From positions 13,950,001 to 14,014,000 of the forward strand of contig OZ176052.1 in assembly GCA_964247055.1 (NCBI GenBank): DNA of 64,000 nt. Direction: 5' to 3'. A program made the position numbers and the translations under genes. The notes below the pieces were generated by a model that saw nothing but the letters and a program-made list of their open reading frames with translations, was not told the DNA's origin and searched no databases. Shown here one piece after another: positions 26,076-37,225 of the stretch; position 1 is the stretch's first letter, and each line of letters starts with the position of its first letter. Source of the DNA: Paragordius varius. Taxonomy: Eukaryota > Nematomorpha.

Positions 26076-26185
26076 TTGTGAATGCTTTTACCTAAATAAT
26101 GTAATATTGAACCTTATGCAAATATATAACTTGTGAATGCTTTCATCTAAATATTGAAATATTTAACCTTATGCAAAAATGCAAC
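26076..26185 (+). repeat. Two tandem 55-bp units inside the 5' LTR
   Basis: The units 26076-26130 and 26131-26185 both begin ttgtgaatgcttt and share ctaaat, accttatgcaaa and a final aac. They have diverged from each other, so the duplication is older than this insertion. The first unit holds atgcaaat at 26116-26123, which matches the animal octamer (POU factor) motif. An enhancer-like role is inference only. Confidence 0.85.
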
Positions 26186-26198
26186 CTCGCTCTAAAAC

Positions 26199-26240
26199 TA
26201 TATATAATGGAACATAGTTTTTTTATGAGAAAAAAATAAA
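26199..26240 (+). promoter_or_regulatory. Candidate LTR core promoter and polyadenylation signal
   Basis: The string tatatataa at 26199-26207 is a possible TATA box, and AATAAA lies at 26235-26240, 22 bp before the LTR end. The equivalent strings in the 3' LTR are at 30555-30563 and 30590-30595. This spacing implies a very short R-U5 region. AT-rich sequence gives such strings by chance, so the assignment is tentative. Confidence 0.45.
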
Positions 26241-26262
26241 TTCCTTTTTTCCACTTATTACA

Positions 26263-26280
26263 TTTGACGCGGTCGATTTT
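26263..26280 (+). other. Primer-binding-site region
   Basis: The bases right after the 5' LTR (tttgacgcggtcgatttt) occupy the usual place of the tRNA primer site. The GC-richer gacgcggtcg is out of keeping with its AT-rich surroundings and could pair with a tRNA 3' part. It does not begin with the usual TGG, so I cannot name the tRNA. Confidence 0.4.
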
Positions 26281-26859
26281 TGTTTTTTGTATTACGTTGT
26301 ATTCATTATTATGGAAAAAATAAGTATTGAAAGTTATAAAATCAATAATAATTTTACGGAATATATTAAATATTTACGAAGAAATTTAGTAATTAAAGGA
26401 ATACAGGATAATAATGAAAATATTAAAGCCATCTTTCTTGCCCAATCCGGTATTGATAACATTTCTAAAATGGAACAATTCTTTTACCCCGTTAATATTG
26501 AAAACATATCTTGGGAGGAGATTTATGAAGCTGGGGTGAAAATATTTCAGCCAACCAAAAATACTTTTTTTTCCCGATTCGAATTTTTTAGAGCGGAACG
26601 ATTAGCGGGTGAAGGATTCTTGGAATTTTTTATAAGACTCAAAAATATGGCCGCTGCATGCGAATTCAAAGGAAACGTTGACGAATTAATACGGGACGTG
26701 TTTATATGTGGGTTGAAGGAGAAAAAACTAGAGACTGAACTGCTGAACAGGTACCCAAAGGCATTAGACAACGACATACCAGTGGGATTAAATAAGGTTC
26801 TAAATCTGGCATTAGCGTATGAAAATTCTCACCTGGAAGTGAACTCAGTGAGAGCAATA

Positions 26860-26955
26860 TATAATAATGAAAGTATTAATAATGGTAATAATAATGGTAT
26901 TACTAATGGTAATAATAATGAAACTTTTAATGATGGTAGTATTAATAATAATGAA
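26860..26955 (+). repeat. Asn-rich low-complexity stretch in gag (aat/ggt triplets)
   Basis: A run of mostly aat and ggt codons makes a linker of about 32 residues, rich in Asn with some Gly. It lies between the capsid-like part and the zinc knuckles. Triplet slippage is the likely origin, and length variation between copies of the element would be expected. Confidence 0.85.
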
Positions 26956-26991
26956 ATATATCTGGTAAGACGCAAACCTGTCGTAAAATCG

Positions 26992-27090
26992 TGTTTTAAA
27001 TGCGGTCGCGCCCACAAATACGGATGCTGCCCAGCATTTGGGAAGGTATGTTTCAAATGTCAGGGTAGAAATCATTTCGGAAGCCAATGC
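26992..27090 (+). other. Two CCHC zinc knuckles of gag
   Basis: The first is CFKCGRAHKYGCC (CX2CX3HX4C, one residue shorter than the usual spacing). The second is CFKCQGRNHFGSQC (canonical CX2CX4HX4C). Paired knuckles separated by a short basic spacer are typical of Mag-like elements. They bind the element RNA. Confidence 0.9.
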
Positions 27091-27144
27091 CAAAACAAAT
27101 ATGCTGGCAATAACAGGTATGTGAATAATATCGTAAATAAACCT

Positions 27145-27423
27145 AAAATAAATGTAAAAATAAACTCAACCCACGTCGAAAGGTTATTCGACACGGGGGC
27201 CGACATATCTTTAATAAATTTTAGCACGTGGGTTAAAATAGGAAAGCCTAAAATAAAACCCATTTATTTTAACGTAAACACTTATGATAATAATCCTTTA
27301 CACATAATAGGAGAGACAACTGTAACTCTTGAATTAAATAAATTAAAAAAGATAACAAAATGCTTTATTACGAAGAGACATCTTCCTCTAATATTTGGCA
27401 TGGATTGGATCCAGCTATTCAAT
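27145..27423 (+). other. Retropepsin-like aspartic protease domain
   Basis: The active-site motif LFDTGADISL has its DTGA at 27190-27201. The later hydrophobic IFGMDWI near 27391 fits the conserved C-terminal part of the fold. The enzyme would act as a dimer and cut the polyprotein. It follows the zinc knuckles directly, as in other Ty3/Gypsy elements. Confidence 0.88.
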
Positions 27424-27549
27424 ATCTCATTGCCTAACGAATTATATATTAATAAATTATATCACACAAATGATATTTACAATAAATTTAAGTCTTTATT
27501 TGATAACAAATTGGGTTGTTGGAAAGGGGAACCCATAAAGATATTTTTA

Positions 27550-28200
27550 GAAAACAATAGTAGGGGACGGGTATTTCCGGCTAGAAGGGTTCCCTTGGCC
27601 TTACAAGAGAAATTAAGTGAAGAGATCAAAAGGCTAGTATCCTTAAAAATTATTGAACCAGTAGACCCCAAGCAATCTAAAATTTGTTGGTCCAGTCCTA
27701 TAGTAAACGTATTAAAGTCAAATAATGAATTAAGAATATGCGCAGATTTTAAAGTGTCCATAAACAAATACATTAAAACACCTCAATATATAATACCCAC
27801 ATTTGATGATTTGATTTCCAAAATTTCACATGGTAAGACGTTTTCAACATTAGATTTAAAAGATGCTTATCTTCAGATTCCAGTGCATCCGGAATCTCAA
27901 AATCTTCTCACAATATCCACACCTCTTGGGTTTTTTAAATATACTAGGCTCCCTTTTGGTCTGTCGTGCGCACCTAGTTTTTTCCAACAAATCATGGATG
28001 AGCTATTAGGAGATTGTAAGGGAACAGCGGTCTATTTAGATGATGTAATTGTTACGGGGGAAACGGATGAGGAGCATTATAGAAACCTAACACAAGTATT
28101 TGAAAGATTAGAACGAATGGGTCTTAAATTAAAAAAAGATAAAATAAAGCTTTTTCAACAGGAAGTAGAATATTTGGGGTTTACTATATCAGAAAAAAGT
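27550..28200 (+). other. Reverse transcriptase domain
   Basis: The conserved blocks appear in order: a Lys/Ile-rich IKRLVSLKIIEP start, SSPIV, RICADF, the catalytic FSTLDLKDAYLQIPV, the LPFGLSCAPSFFQ block, and the YLDD catalytic box at 28033-28044, followed by VEYLGF. The spacing is that of Ty3/Gypsy RT. The enzyme copies the element RNA into DNA inside the particle. Confidence 0.95.
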
Positions 28201-28454
28201 ATAAAACCAGCGTGCAGTAAGATTAAAGCCATTCGCGAGTGTCCAGCCCCTAAAGATAAAACAAGTCTCCGTTCGTTTTTGGGCCTTTTAAACTTTCATT
28301 CACGATTTATACCTTCTCTAAATACAATTGTTAACGAACTCCATCAGCTAGCTGGTTCCAAAAAGAAATGGTGTTGGACCGAGGTACACCAAAATATTTT
28401 TGAAAGGGCGAAGCTATTAATAGGGAATAACAGCCGCCTCTTCCCTTTTAACCC

Positions 28455-28840
28455 CAGACTTCCCCTTATTCTAGAAACGGATGCATCTGGGGAGGGGTTT
28501 GGGGCCATTTTGTCGCACAGAACGTCGGAAGGTAAACGACCCATTGCATATTTTTCAAAAAAATGTTCCCCGGCAGGAAAAAAATTATTCGGTTATAGAA
28601 AAAGAGGCAAAAGCCATTGTATTGGCCCTAGAGAAATTTAAAACATTTTTATATGGCAGAAAATTTGAGATTAGAACAGATCATAAACCTCTTATCAAAT
28701 TATTCGGGCAGCAACGTGTATTAAGCGAGCTAAACAATAGTAAATTGCTAAGATGGATTTCAAAAACATCCATTTTCGACTTCAACATAATGTACTACCC
28801 AGGAACCGAAAATCTAGCAGATTCACTATCAAGACTACCA
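28455..28840 (+). other. RNase H domain
   Basis: The markers of the family are visible: ETDASGEGFGAIL near the start, the EKEAKAIVLALEKF block, TDHKPL, and the terminal LADSLSRL. The domain degrades the RNA strand of the hybrid during reverse transcription. It follows RT through a short connection region (RSFLGLLNFHSRFIP). Confidence 0.88.
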
Positions 28841-29119
28841 ACTGAGATAACTGAAGAATGTGACAATGACGAGGATATAGCGCAGGAGGTCCGGTTGCTA
28901 TGGTGTCAGGAGTTAAACTTAAACAAGGAGAGGGTGCTTAAGGAAACTATGAGCGATGAGACGTGTAAACAGATTAAAGCAGCACGAAAGACTAATGATT
29001 GGTCTCATCCGGGGGTGCAGTCCTATAAACCACTGAGGAATGATATCGAAGAATCATACGGCCTTCTATATTTAGGTGACCGCCTTATTGTGCCTCAAAG
29101 CATGAGGGTTGATGTTCTT

Positions 29120-29975
29120 AACTATCTTCATAAAGGTCACCCGGGTATACAGTCCATGAAAGCGTTAGGTAAGAGTGGTGTGTTTTGGCCGAATATGAAC
29201 CAGGAAATCGAAAAATGGGTGCAAGGCTGCTCAAATTGTCAAAAGTCACGGTTTAACATTGCAGTAAGCCCGACGTATAAATGGAACCCGAACACCACCG
29301 TTTGGGAGCGATTGCATCTCGATATAGCGGGGCCCGTAGATAACCTTTACTGGGTCATACTTATAGATCACTGCACCCGTTGGGTGGAAGTAGCACAGCT
29401 TAAAACAGTGAACTCGATCAGTATTTTGAAAGTTTTAGAAGGTTGGTTTGCACGATATGGCACCCCAGAGATGATCGTAACTGATAATGCGTCGTATTTT
29501 AAGTCCGGTGATTTTGAAAGAATATTAAGTTCCTCTAATATCAAGCATGTAACCTCTGCGCCATACCACCCTCGGACAAATGGTTTAGTGGAAAGGGTCA
29601 TTCAAACATTGAAAACGCACTATTATATGTGTTCTGAAGTAGCAGATCCAGAACGCCGGTTAAACCAGGTACTGTGGGCTTACAGATCAGCACATCACAA
29701 TGGTATAAATGAGACACCTGCACGACTATTCCTAAAACGAAATATACCGACTCCGCTGTCTTGGATGAAAGGCAAACCAAAGGATTATATCGATGGTACC
29801 TCAGATATTATACGTGAGTTCGTTCCAGGTGAGAAAGTGTTTATAAAAAATGAGTTGGAAGCCGGTTGGCGAGAGGGAAAAGTTGTAGAGCGGACTGGAT
29901 TATTGTCCTACAATATCGAAGATAGAGGTAGGGTTTTACGAAAGCATACGGATCAATTAAGAAGGCGAAAAGAAG
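29120..29975 (+). other. Integrase: H2C2 zinc finger, DDE core and C-terminal region
   Basis: The zinc-binding part is visible as LHKGHPGIQSMKALG, then CSNC near 29230-29241. The catalytic core has HLDIAGP (Asp codon at 29321), VTDNASYF (Asp codon at 29483) and NGLVERV (Glu codon at 29591), giving D-35-E spacing. A C-terminal region with WREGKVVERTGLLSYNIED follows and resembles the GPY/F-type end. No chromodomain is visible, so there is no sign of a histone-reading targeting module. Integrase inserts the DNA copy and makes the 5-bp target duplication. Confidence 0.93.
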
Positions 29976-29989
29976 GTCCCGATGAACTT

Positions 29990-30043
29990 AAGCTAGACGA
30001 CCCGAAAGAATTGGATAAGCTAGACGACCCGAAAGAATTGGAA
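29990..30043 (+). repeat. Two tandem 27-bp units in the polyprotein tail
   Basis: The stretch coding KLDDPKELD is repeated at once as KLDDPKELE (29990-30016 and 30017-30043). The units are nearly identical, so the duplication is fairly recent in the element lineage. It lies in a polar, proline-containing tail with no recognised domain. Confidence 0.9.
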
Positions 30044-30286
30044 TCGGTACAACAGAATAATAATGATAATATCATAGCCACCCCATTGCATGGTCCTCCT
30101 ATTGATGACAATATTAATAATGATGATACCAATCCTTCCCCGGATATTTGTCAAGATTTCCACAATAATCAGCAAAGTCCCAACGGCGATAAGATTGCAG
30201 AACCCCCAAGCTTTGAAGTACCAGTGGAGAGACGCTATCCAACCAGAAACCGAAAAGCCCCTGACAGATACACAAATCACTTTTAA

Positions 30287-30301
30287 ATTAGATAGGAGAT
30301 A
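30287..30301 (+). other. Candidate polypurine tract region
   Basis: The 15 bases between the end of the coding region and the 3' LTR contain aggaga (30294-30299), the only purine run here. It is short for a polypurine tract but lies where one is expected for plus-strand priming. Confidence 0.4.
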
Positions 30302-30617
30302 TGTTATGTATAATAACTTATTTGTTTTTGTTAACTTAACTCAATTAATCTTATTTTAGTTACCTTTGAAAATATAATTTGTGCATAATACACCTTTATA
30401 CTTGTTACGCTAAAAATGTATATTATCTTGGTTGTGAATGCTTTTACCTAAATAATGTAATATTGAACCTTATGCAAATATATAACTTGTGAATGCTTTC
30501 ATCTAAATATTGAAATATTTAACCTTATGCAAAAATGCAACCTCGCTCTAAAACTATATATAATGGAACATAGTTTTTTTAAAAAAAAAAATAAATTCCT
30601 TTTTTCCACTTATTACA
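30302..30617 (+). repeat. 3' LTR
   Basis: This 316-bp copy of the 5' LTR is followed at once by ggtag and the rest of the interrupted satellite monomer. It would supply the polyadenylation signal for the element transcript. Confidence 0.96.
30432..30541 (+). repeat. Two tandem 55-bp units inside the 3' LTR
   Basis: This is the same pair of units as in the 5' LTR (30432-30486 and 30487-30541), with identical sequence, as expected for LTR copies made by reverse transcription. Confidence 0.85.
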
Positions 30618-30622
30618 GGTAG
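30618..30622 (+). repeat. Target-site duplication, right copy (ggtag)
   Basis: These five bases repeat 25941-25945 and are followed by ccatttttattttt, which completes the split monomer. This shows a simple integration without deletion of satellite sequence. Confidence 0.95.
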
Positions 30623-32999
30623 CCATTTTTATTTTTAAAATCGTATAAAATAAATTTTTTAAATGTTTAAAAAATTCAAAAAAAAACATTTATACTCCGA
30701 TCTCGAAAATATTTGGGGTGATGATGGAATTACCATAGGGCTACCCAAAAAAAATTATGGCGACATCACCTGATCAAATTTGGATTTTAGGTAGCCATTT
30801 TTATTTTTAAAATCGTATAAAATAAATTTTTTAAATGTTTAAAAAATTCATAAAAATTACATTTTTAGTCCGATCCCCAAAATATTTGGGGTGATGATGG
30901 AATTACCATAGGGCTACCCAAAAAAAATTATGGTGACATCACCTGATCAAATTTGGATTTTAGGTAGCCATTTTTATTTTTAATATCGTATAAAATAAAT
31001 TTTTTAAATATTTAAAAATTCATATAAATTACATTTATACTCTGATCTCGACAATATTTGGGGTGATGATGGAACTACCATAGGGCTACCCAAAAAAAAT
31101 TATAGTGACATCACCTGATCAAATTTGGATTTTAGGTAGCCATTTTTATTTTTAAAATCGTATAAAATAAATTTTTTAAATATTTAAAAAATTCATAAAA
31201 ATTACATTTATAGTCCGATCCCCAAAATATTTGGGGTGATGATGGAACAACCATAGGGCTACGCAAAAAAAATTATAGTGACATCACCTGATCAAATTTG
31301 GATTTTAGGTAGCCATTTTTATTTTTAAAATCGTATAAAATAAATTTTTTAAATATTTAAAAAATTCATAAAAATTACATTTATAGTCCGATCCCCAAAA
31401 TATTTGGGGTGATGATGGAACTACCATAGGGCTACCCAAAAAAAATTATAGTGACATCACCTGATCAAATTTGGATTTTAGGTAGCCATTTTTATTTTTA
31501 AATTCGTATAAAATAAATTTTTTAAATATTTAAAAAATTCATAAAAATTACATTTATAGTCCGATCCCCAAAATATTTTTGGGTTGATGATGGAACAACC
31601 ATAGGGCTACGCAAAAAAAATTATGGCGACATCACCTGATCAAATTTGGATTTTAGGTAGCCATTTTTATTTTTAAAATCGTATAAAATAAATTTTTTAA
31701 ATATTTAAAAAATTCTAAAAAATTACATTTATACTCCGATCTCGAAAATATTTGGGGTGATGATGGAACTACCATAGGGCTACCCAAAAAAAATTATGGC
31801 GACATCACCTGATCAAATTTGGATTTTAGGTAGCCATTTTTATTTTTAAAATCATATAAAATAAATTTTTTAAATATTTAAAAAATTCATAAAAATTACA
31901 TTTATACTCCGATCTCGAAAATATTTGGGGTGATAATGGAACTACCATAGGGCTACCCAAAATAAATTATAGTGACATCACCTGATCAAATTTGGATTTT
32001 AGGTAGCCATTTTTATTTTTAAAATCGTATAAAATAAATTTTTTAAATATTTAAAAAATTCATAAAAATTACATTTATAGTCCGATCCCCAAAATATTTG
32101 GGGTGATGATGGAACAACCATAGGGCTACGCAAAATAAATTATGGCGACATCACCTGATCAAATTTGGATTTTAGGTAGCCATTTTTATTTTTAAAATCG
32201 TATAAAATAAATTTTTTAAATATTTAAAAAATTCAAAAAAAAACATTTATACTCCGATCTCGAAAATATTTGGGATGATGATGGAACTACCATAGGGCTA
32301 CCCAAAAAAAATTATGGCGACATCACCTGATCAAATTTGGATTTTAGGTAGCCATTTTTATTTTTAAAATCGTATAAAATAAATTTTTTAAATGTTTAAA
32401 AAATTCATAAAAATTACATTTTTAGTCCGATCTCGAAAATATTTGGGGTGATGATGGAACTACCATAGGGCTACCCAAAAAAAATTATGGTGACATCACC
32501 TGATCAAATTTGGATTTTAGGTAGCCATTTTTATTTTTAATATAAATAAATTTTTTAAATATTTAAAAATTCATAAAAATTACATTTATACTCCGATCTC
32601 GAAAATATTTGGGGTGATGATGGAACTACCATAGGGCTACCCAAAAAAAATTATAGTGACATCACCTGATCAAATTTGGATTTTAGGTAGCCATTTTTAT
32701 TTTTAAAATCGTATAAAATAAATTTTTTAAATATTTAAAAAATTCATAAAAATTACATTTATACTCCGATCTCGACAATATTTGGGGTGATGATGGAACT
32801 ACCATAGGGCTACCCAAAAAAAATAGTGACATCACCTGATCAAATTTGGATTTTAGGTAGCCATTTTTATTTTTAAAATCGTATAAAATAAATTTTTTAA
32901 ATATTTAAAAAATTCATAAAAATTACATTTATAGTCCGATCCCCAAAATATTTGGGGTGATGATGGAACAACCATAGGGCTACGCAAAAAAAATTATGG

Positions 33000-33950
33000 C
33001 GACATCACCTGATCAAATTTGGATTTTAGGTAGCCATTTTTATTTTTAAAATCGTATAAAATAAATTTTTTAAATATTTAAAAAATTCATAAAAATTACA
33101 TTTATACTCCGATCTCGAAAATATTTGGGGTGATGATGGAACTACCATAGGGCTACCCAAAAAAAATTATAGTGACATCACCTGATCAAATATGGATTTT
33201 AGGTAGCCATTTTTATTTTTAAAATCGTATAAAATAAATTTTTTAAATATTTAAAAAATTCATAAAAATTACATTTATACTCCGATCTCGACAATATTTG
33301 GGGTGATGATGGAACTACCATAGGGCTACCCAAAAAAAATTATAGTGACATCACCTGATCAAATTTGGATTTTAGGTAGCCATTTTTATTTTTAAAATCG
33401 TATAAAATAAATTTTTTAAATATTTAAAAAATTCATAAAAATTACATTTATAGTCCGATCCACAAAATATTTGGGGTGATGATGGAACAACCATAGGGCT
33501 ACGCAAAAAAAATTATGGCGACATCACCTGATCAAATTTAGATTTTAGGTAGCCATTTTTATTTTTAAAATCGTATAAAATAAATTTTTTAAATATTTAA
33601 AAAATTCAAAAAAATTACATTTATACTCCGATCTCGAAAATATTTGGGGTGATGATGGAACTACCATAGGGCTACCCAAAAAAAATTATGGCGACATCAC
33701 CTGATCAAATTTGGATTTTAGGTAGCCATTTTTATTTTTAAAATCGTATAAAATAAATTTTTAAATATTTAAAAAATTCATAAAAATTACATTTATACTC
33801 CGATCTCGAAAATATTTGCGGTGATGATGGAACTACCATAGGGCTACCCAAAAAAAATTATAGTGACATCACCTGATCAAATTTGGATTTTAGGTAGCCA
33901 TTTTTATTTTTAAAATCGTATAAAATAAATTTTTTAAATATTTAAAAAAT
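33000..33950 (+). repeat. Array segment repeated at about 37839-38789 (offset 4,839 bp)
   Basis: The rare variants tatggatt (33191) and ttgcgg (33816) recur at 38030 and 38655, both 4,839 bp (28 monomers) later. The tatggatt unit occurs once more at 40623. Confidence 0.8.
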
Positions 33951-35399
33951 TCATAAAAATTACATTTATACTCCGATCTCGACAATATTTGAAGTGATGA
34001 TGGAACTACCATAGGGCTACCCAAAAAAAATTATAGTGACATCACCTGATCAAATTTGGATTTTAGGTAGCCATTTTTATTTTTAAAATCGTATAAAATA
34101 AATTTTTTAAATATTTAAAAAATTCATAAAAATTACATTTATAGTCCGATCTCGAAAATATTTGGGGTGATGATGGAACTACCATAGGGCTACCCAATAT
34201 AAATTATAGTGACATCACCTGATCAAATTTGGATTTTAGGTAGCCATTTTTATTTTTAAAATCGTATAAAATAAATTTTTTAAATATTTAAAAAATTCAT
34301 AAAAATTACATTTATACTCCGATCTCGACAATATTTGGGGTGATGATGGAACTACCATAGGGCTACCCAAAAAAAATTATAGTGACATCACCTGATCAAA
34401 TTTGGATTTTAGGTAGCCATTTTTATTTTTAAAATCGTATAAAATAAATTTTTTAAATATTTAAAAAATTCATAAAAATTACATTTATAGTCCGATCCCC
34501 AAAATATTTGGGGTGATGATGGAACAACCATAGGGCTACGCAAAAAAAATTATGGCGACATCACCTGATCAAATTTGGATTTTAGGTAGCCATTTTTATT
34601 TTTAAAATCGTATAAAATAAATTTTTTAAATATTTAAAAAATTCAAAAAAATTACATTTATACTCCGATCTCGAAAATATTTGGGGTGATGATGGAACTA
34701 CCATAGGGCTACCCAAAATAAATTATGGCGACATCACCTGATCAAATTTGGATTTTAGGTAGCCATTTTTATTTTTAAAATCGTATAAAATAATTTTTTT
34801 AAATATTTAAAAATTCATAAAAATTACATTTATACTCCGATCTCGAAAATATTTGGGGTAATGATGGAACTACCATAGGGCTACCCAAAAAAAATTATAG
34901 TGACATCACCTGATCAAATTTGGATTTTAGGTAGCCATTTTTATTTTTAAAATCGTATAAAATAAATTTTTTAAATATTTAAAAAATTCATAAAAATTAC
35001 ATTTATACTCCGATCTCGACAATATTTGGGGTGATGATGGAACTACCATAGGGCTACCCAAAAAAAATTATAGTGACATCACCTGATCAAATTTGGATTT
35101 TAGGTAGCCATTTTTATTTTTAAAATCGTATAAAATAAATTTTTTAAATATTTAAAAAATTCATAAAAATTACATTTATAGTCCGATCTCGAAAATATTT
35201 GGGGTGATGATGGAACTACCATAGGGCTACCCAATATAAATTATAGTGACATCACCTGATCAAATTTGGATTTTAGGTAGCCATTTTTATTTTTAAAATC
35301 GTATAAAATAAATTTTTTAAATATTTAAAAAATTCATAAAAATTACATTTATACTCCGATCTCGACAATATTTGGGGTGATGATGGAACTACCATAGGG

Positions 35400-37225
35400 C
35401 TACCCAAAAAAAATTATAGTGACATCACCTGATCAAATTTGGATTTTAGGTAGCCATTTTTATTTTTAAAATCGTATAAAATAAATTTTTTAAATATTTA
35501 AAAAATTCATAAAAATTACATTTATAGTCCGATCCCCAAAATATTTGGGGTGATGATGGAACAACCATAGGGCTACGCAAAAAAAATTATGGCGACATCA
35601 CCTGATCAAATTTGGATTTTAGGTAGCCATTTTTATTTTTAAAATCGTATAAAATAAATTTTTTAAATATTTAAAAAATTCAAAAAAATTACATTTATAC
35701 TCCGATCTCGAAAATATTTGGGGTGATGATGGAACTACCATAGGGCTACCCAAAATAAATTATGGCGACATCACCTGATCAAATTTGGATTTTAGGTAGC
35801 CATTTTTATTTTTAAAATCGTATAAAATAAATTTTTTAAATATTTAAAAATTCATAAAAATTACATTTATACTCCGATCTCGAAAATATTTGGGGTAATG
35901 ATGGAACTACCATAGGGCTACCCAAAAAAAATTATAGTGACATCACCTGATCAAATTTGGATTTTAGGTAGCCATTTTTATTTTTAAAATCGTATAAAAT
36001 AAATTTTTTAAATATTTAAAAAATTCATAAAAATTACATTTATACTCCGATCTCGACAATATTTGGGGTGATGATGGAACTACCATAGGGCTACCCAAAA
36101 AAAATTATAGTGACATCACCTGATCAAATTTGGATTTTAGGTAGCCATTTTTATTTTTAAAATCGTATAAAATAAATTTTTTAAATATTTAAAAAATTCA
36201 TAAAAATTACATTTATAGTCGGATCCACAAAATATTTGGGGTGATGATGGAACAACCATAGGGCTACGCAAAAAAAATTATGGCGACATCACCTGATCAA
36301 ATTTAGATTTTAGGTAGCCATTTTTATTTTTAAAATCGTATAAAATAAATATTTTAAATATTTAAAAAATTCAAAAAAATTACATTTATACTCCGATCTC
36401 GAAAATATTTGGGGTGATGATGGAACTACCATAGGGCTACCCAAAATAAATTATGGCGACATCACCTGATCAAATTTGGATTTTAGGTAGCCATTTTTAT
36501 TTTTAAAATCGTATAAAATAAATTTTTTAAATATTTAAAAATTCATAAAAATTACATTTATACTCCGATCTCGAAAATATTTGGGGTAATGATGGAACTA
36601 CCATAGGGCTACCCAAAAAAAATTATAGTGACATCACCTGATCAAATTTGGATTTTAGGTAGCCATTTTTATTTTTAAAATCGTATAAAATAAATTTTTT
36701 AAATATTTAAAAAATTCATAAAAATTACATTTATACTCCGATCTCGACAATATTTGGGGTGATGATGGAACTACCATAGGGCTACCCAAAAAAAATTATA
36801 GTGACATCACCTGATCAAATTTGGATTTTAGGTAGCCATTTTTATTTTTAAAATCGTATAAAATAAATTTTTTAAATATTTAAAAAATTCATAAAAATTA
36901 CATTTATACTCCGATCTCGACAATATTTGGGGTGATGATGGAACTACCATAGGGCTACCCAAAAAAAATTATGGCGACATCACCTGATCAAATTTGGATT
37001 TTAGGTAGCCATTTTTATTTTTAAAATCGTATAAAATGAATTTTTTAAATATTAAAAAATTCAAAAAAATTACATTTATACTCCGATCTCGAAAATATTT
37101 GGGGTGATGATGGAACTACCATAGGGCTACCCAAAAAAAATTATGGCGACATCACCTGATCAAATTTGGATTTTAGGTAGCCATTTTTATTTTTAAAATC
37201 GTATAAAATAAATTTTTTAAATATT
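35400..37225 (+). repeat. Array segment repeated at about 41103-42928 (offset 5,703 bp)
   Basis: Three unusual markers agree on 5,703 bp (33 monomers): caaaataaat at 35751 and 41454, ggatcc (gtcggatccac) at 36221 and 41924, and ataaaatgaa near 37037 and 42740. The copies diverge near 37225 and 42928. Confidence 0.85.

Larger units (their letters stand above)
25946..26262 (+). repeat. 5' LTR
   Basis: This 317-bp repeat starts with tgttatgtataa and ends with cttattaca. It matches the 3' LTR throughout apart from one short A-rich tract near its end. It contains two tandem 55-bp units, a TATA-like string and an AATAAA signal. It presumably drove transcription of the element. Confidence 0.96.
26311..27110 (+). 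other. gag part: capsid-like region and nucleocapsid
   Basis: The N-terminal part has the helical, charged make-up of Ty3/Gypsy gag capsid proteins. The run RFEFFRAERLAGEGFLEFF and the following CEF...DELIRDVFICGL match the conserved core seen in Retrotrans_gag proteins (family knowledge). An Asn-rich linker and two zinc knuckles follow. Its product would package the element RNA into cytoplasmic particles. No membrane segment or envelope-like part is visible. Confidence 0.85.
26311..30286 (+). pseudogene. gag-pol coding region of the LTR element
   Basis: This region codes for the structural and enzymatic polyprotein of the retrotransposon. In order it holds the gag capsid-like part, an Asn-rich linker, two CCHC knuckles, protease, reverse transcriptase, RNase H, integrase and a polar tail. 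I take the ATG at 26311 as the start, since the frame upstream of it has no ATG after the primer site. Gag and pol run on without the gag/pol frame change that some relatives use. The frame appears interrupted about once, so the copy as assembled should not give the full polyprotein. The domains are otherwise intact in appearance, in line with the near-identical LTRs. A sequencing or assembly slip cannot be excluded. Confidence 0.9.
25946..30617 (+). mobile_element. Ty3/Gypsy LTR retrotransposon, Mag-like, inserted in the satellite
   Basis: The element is 4,672 bp long, begins with TG and ends with CA, has LTRs of 317 and 316 bp, and is flanked by a 5-bp target duplication. The internal part codes on the plus strand for gag with two zinc knuckles, aspartic protease, reverse transcriptase, RNase H and integrase, in the Ty3/Gypsy order. 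No envelope gene and no chromodomain are visible. The gag zinc-knuckle pair and the style of the RT and integrase resemble the Mag clade of animal elements; this placement is from memory of the family and is tentative. The LTRs match except in one short A-rich tract, so the insertion is young, with about 1% divergence at most. It looks nearly whole, with about one break in the coding frame. Confidence 0.96.

Noticed and set aside
26287-26310. Start of gag at 26287
   Set aside because: The codon there is TTG. The first ATG in this frame is at 26311, which fits a eukaryotic start better.
26547-30280. Open frames on the minus strand of the retroelement
   Set aside because: They lie opposite the gag-pol coding region, are short, and show no domain or composition of their own. 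They are shadows of the plus-strand frames.
30090-30359. Extra open frame that runs from the polyprotein tail into the 3' LTR
   Set aside because: It overlaps the polyprotein tail in another frame, has low complexity at its start and shows no recognisable domain.
28841-30617. Envelope gene or chromodomain in the 3' part of the element
   Set aside because: After the integrase there is only a polar tail of about 100 residues with no signal peptide, membrane segment or chromodomain-like aromatic pattern.
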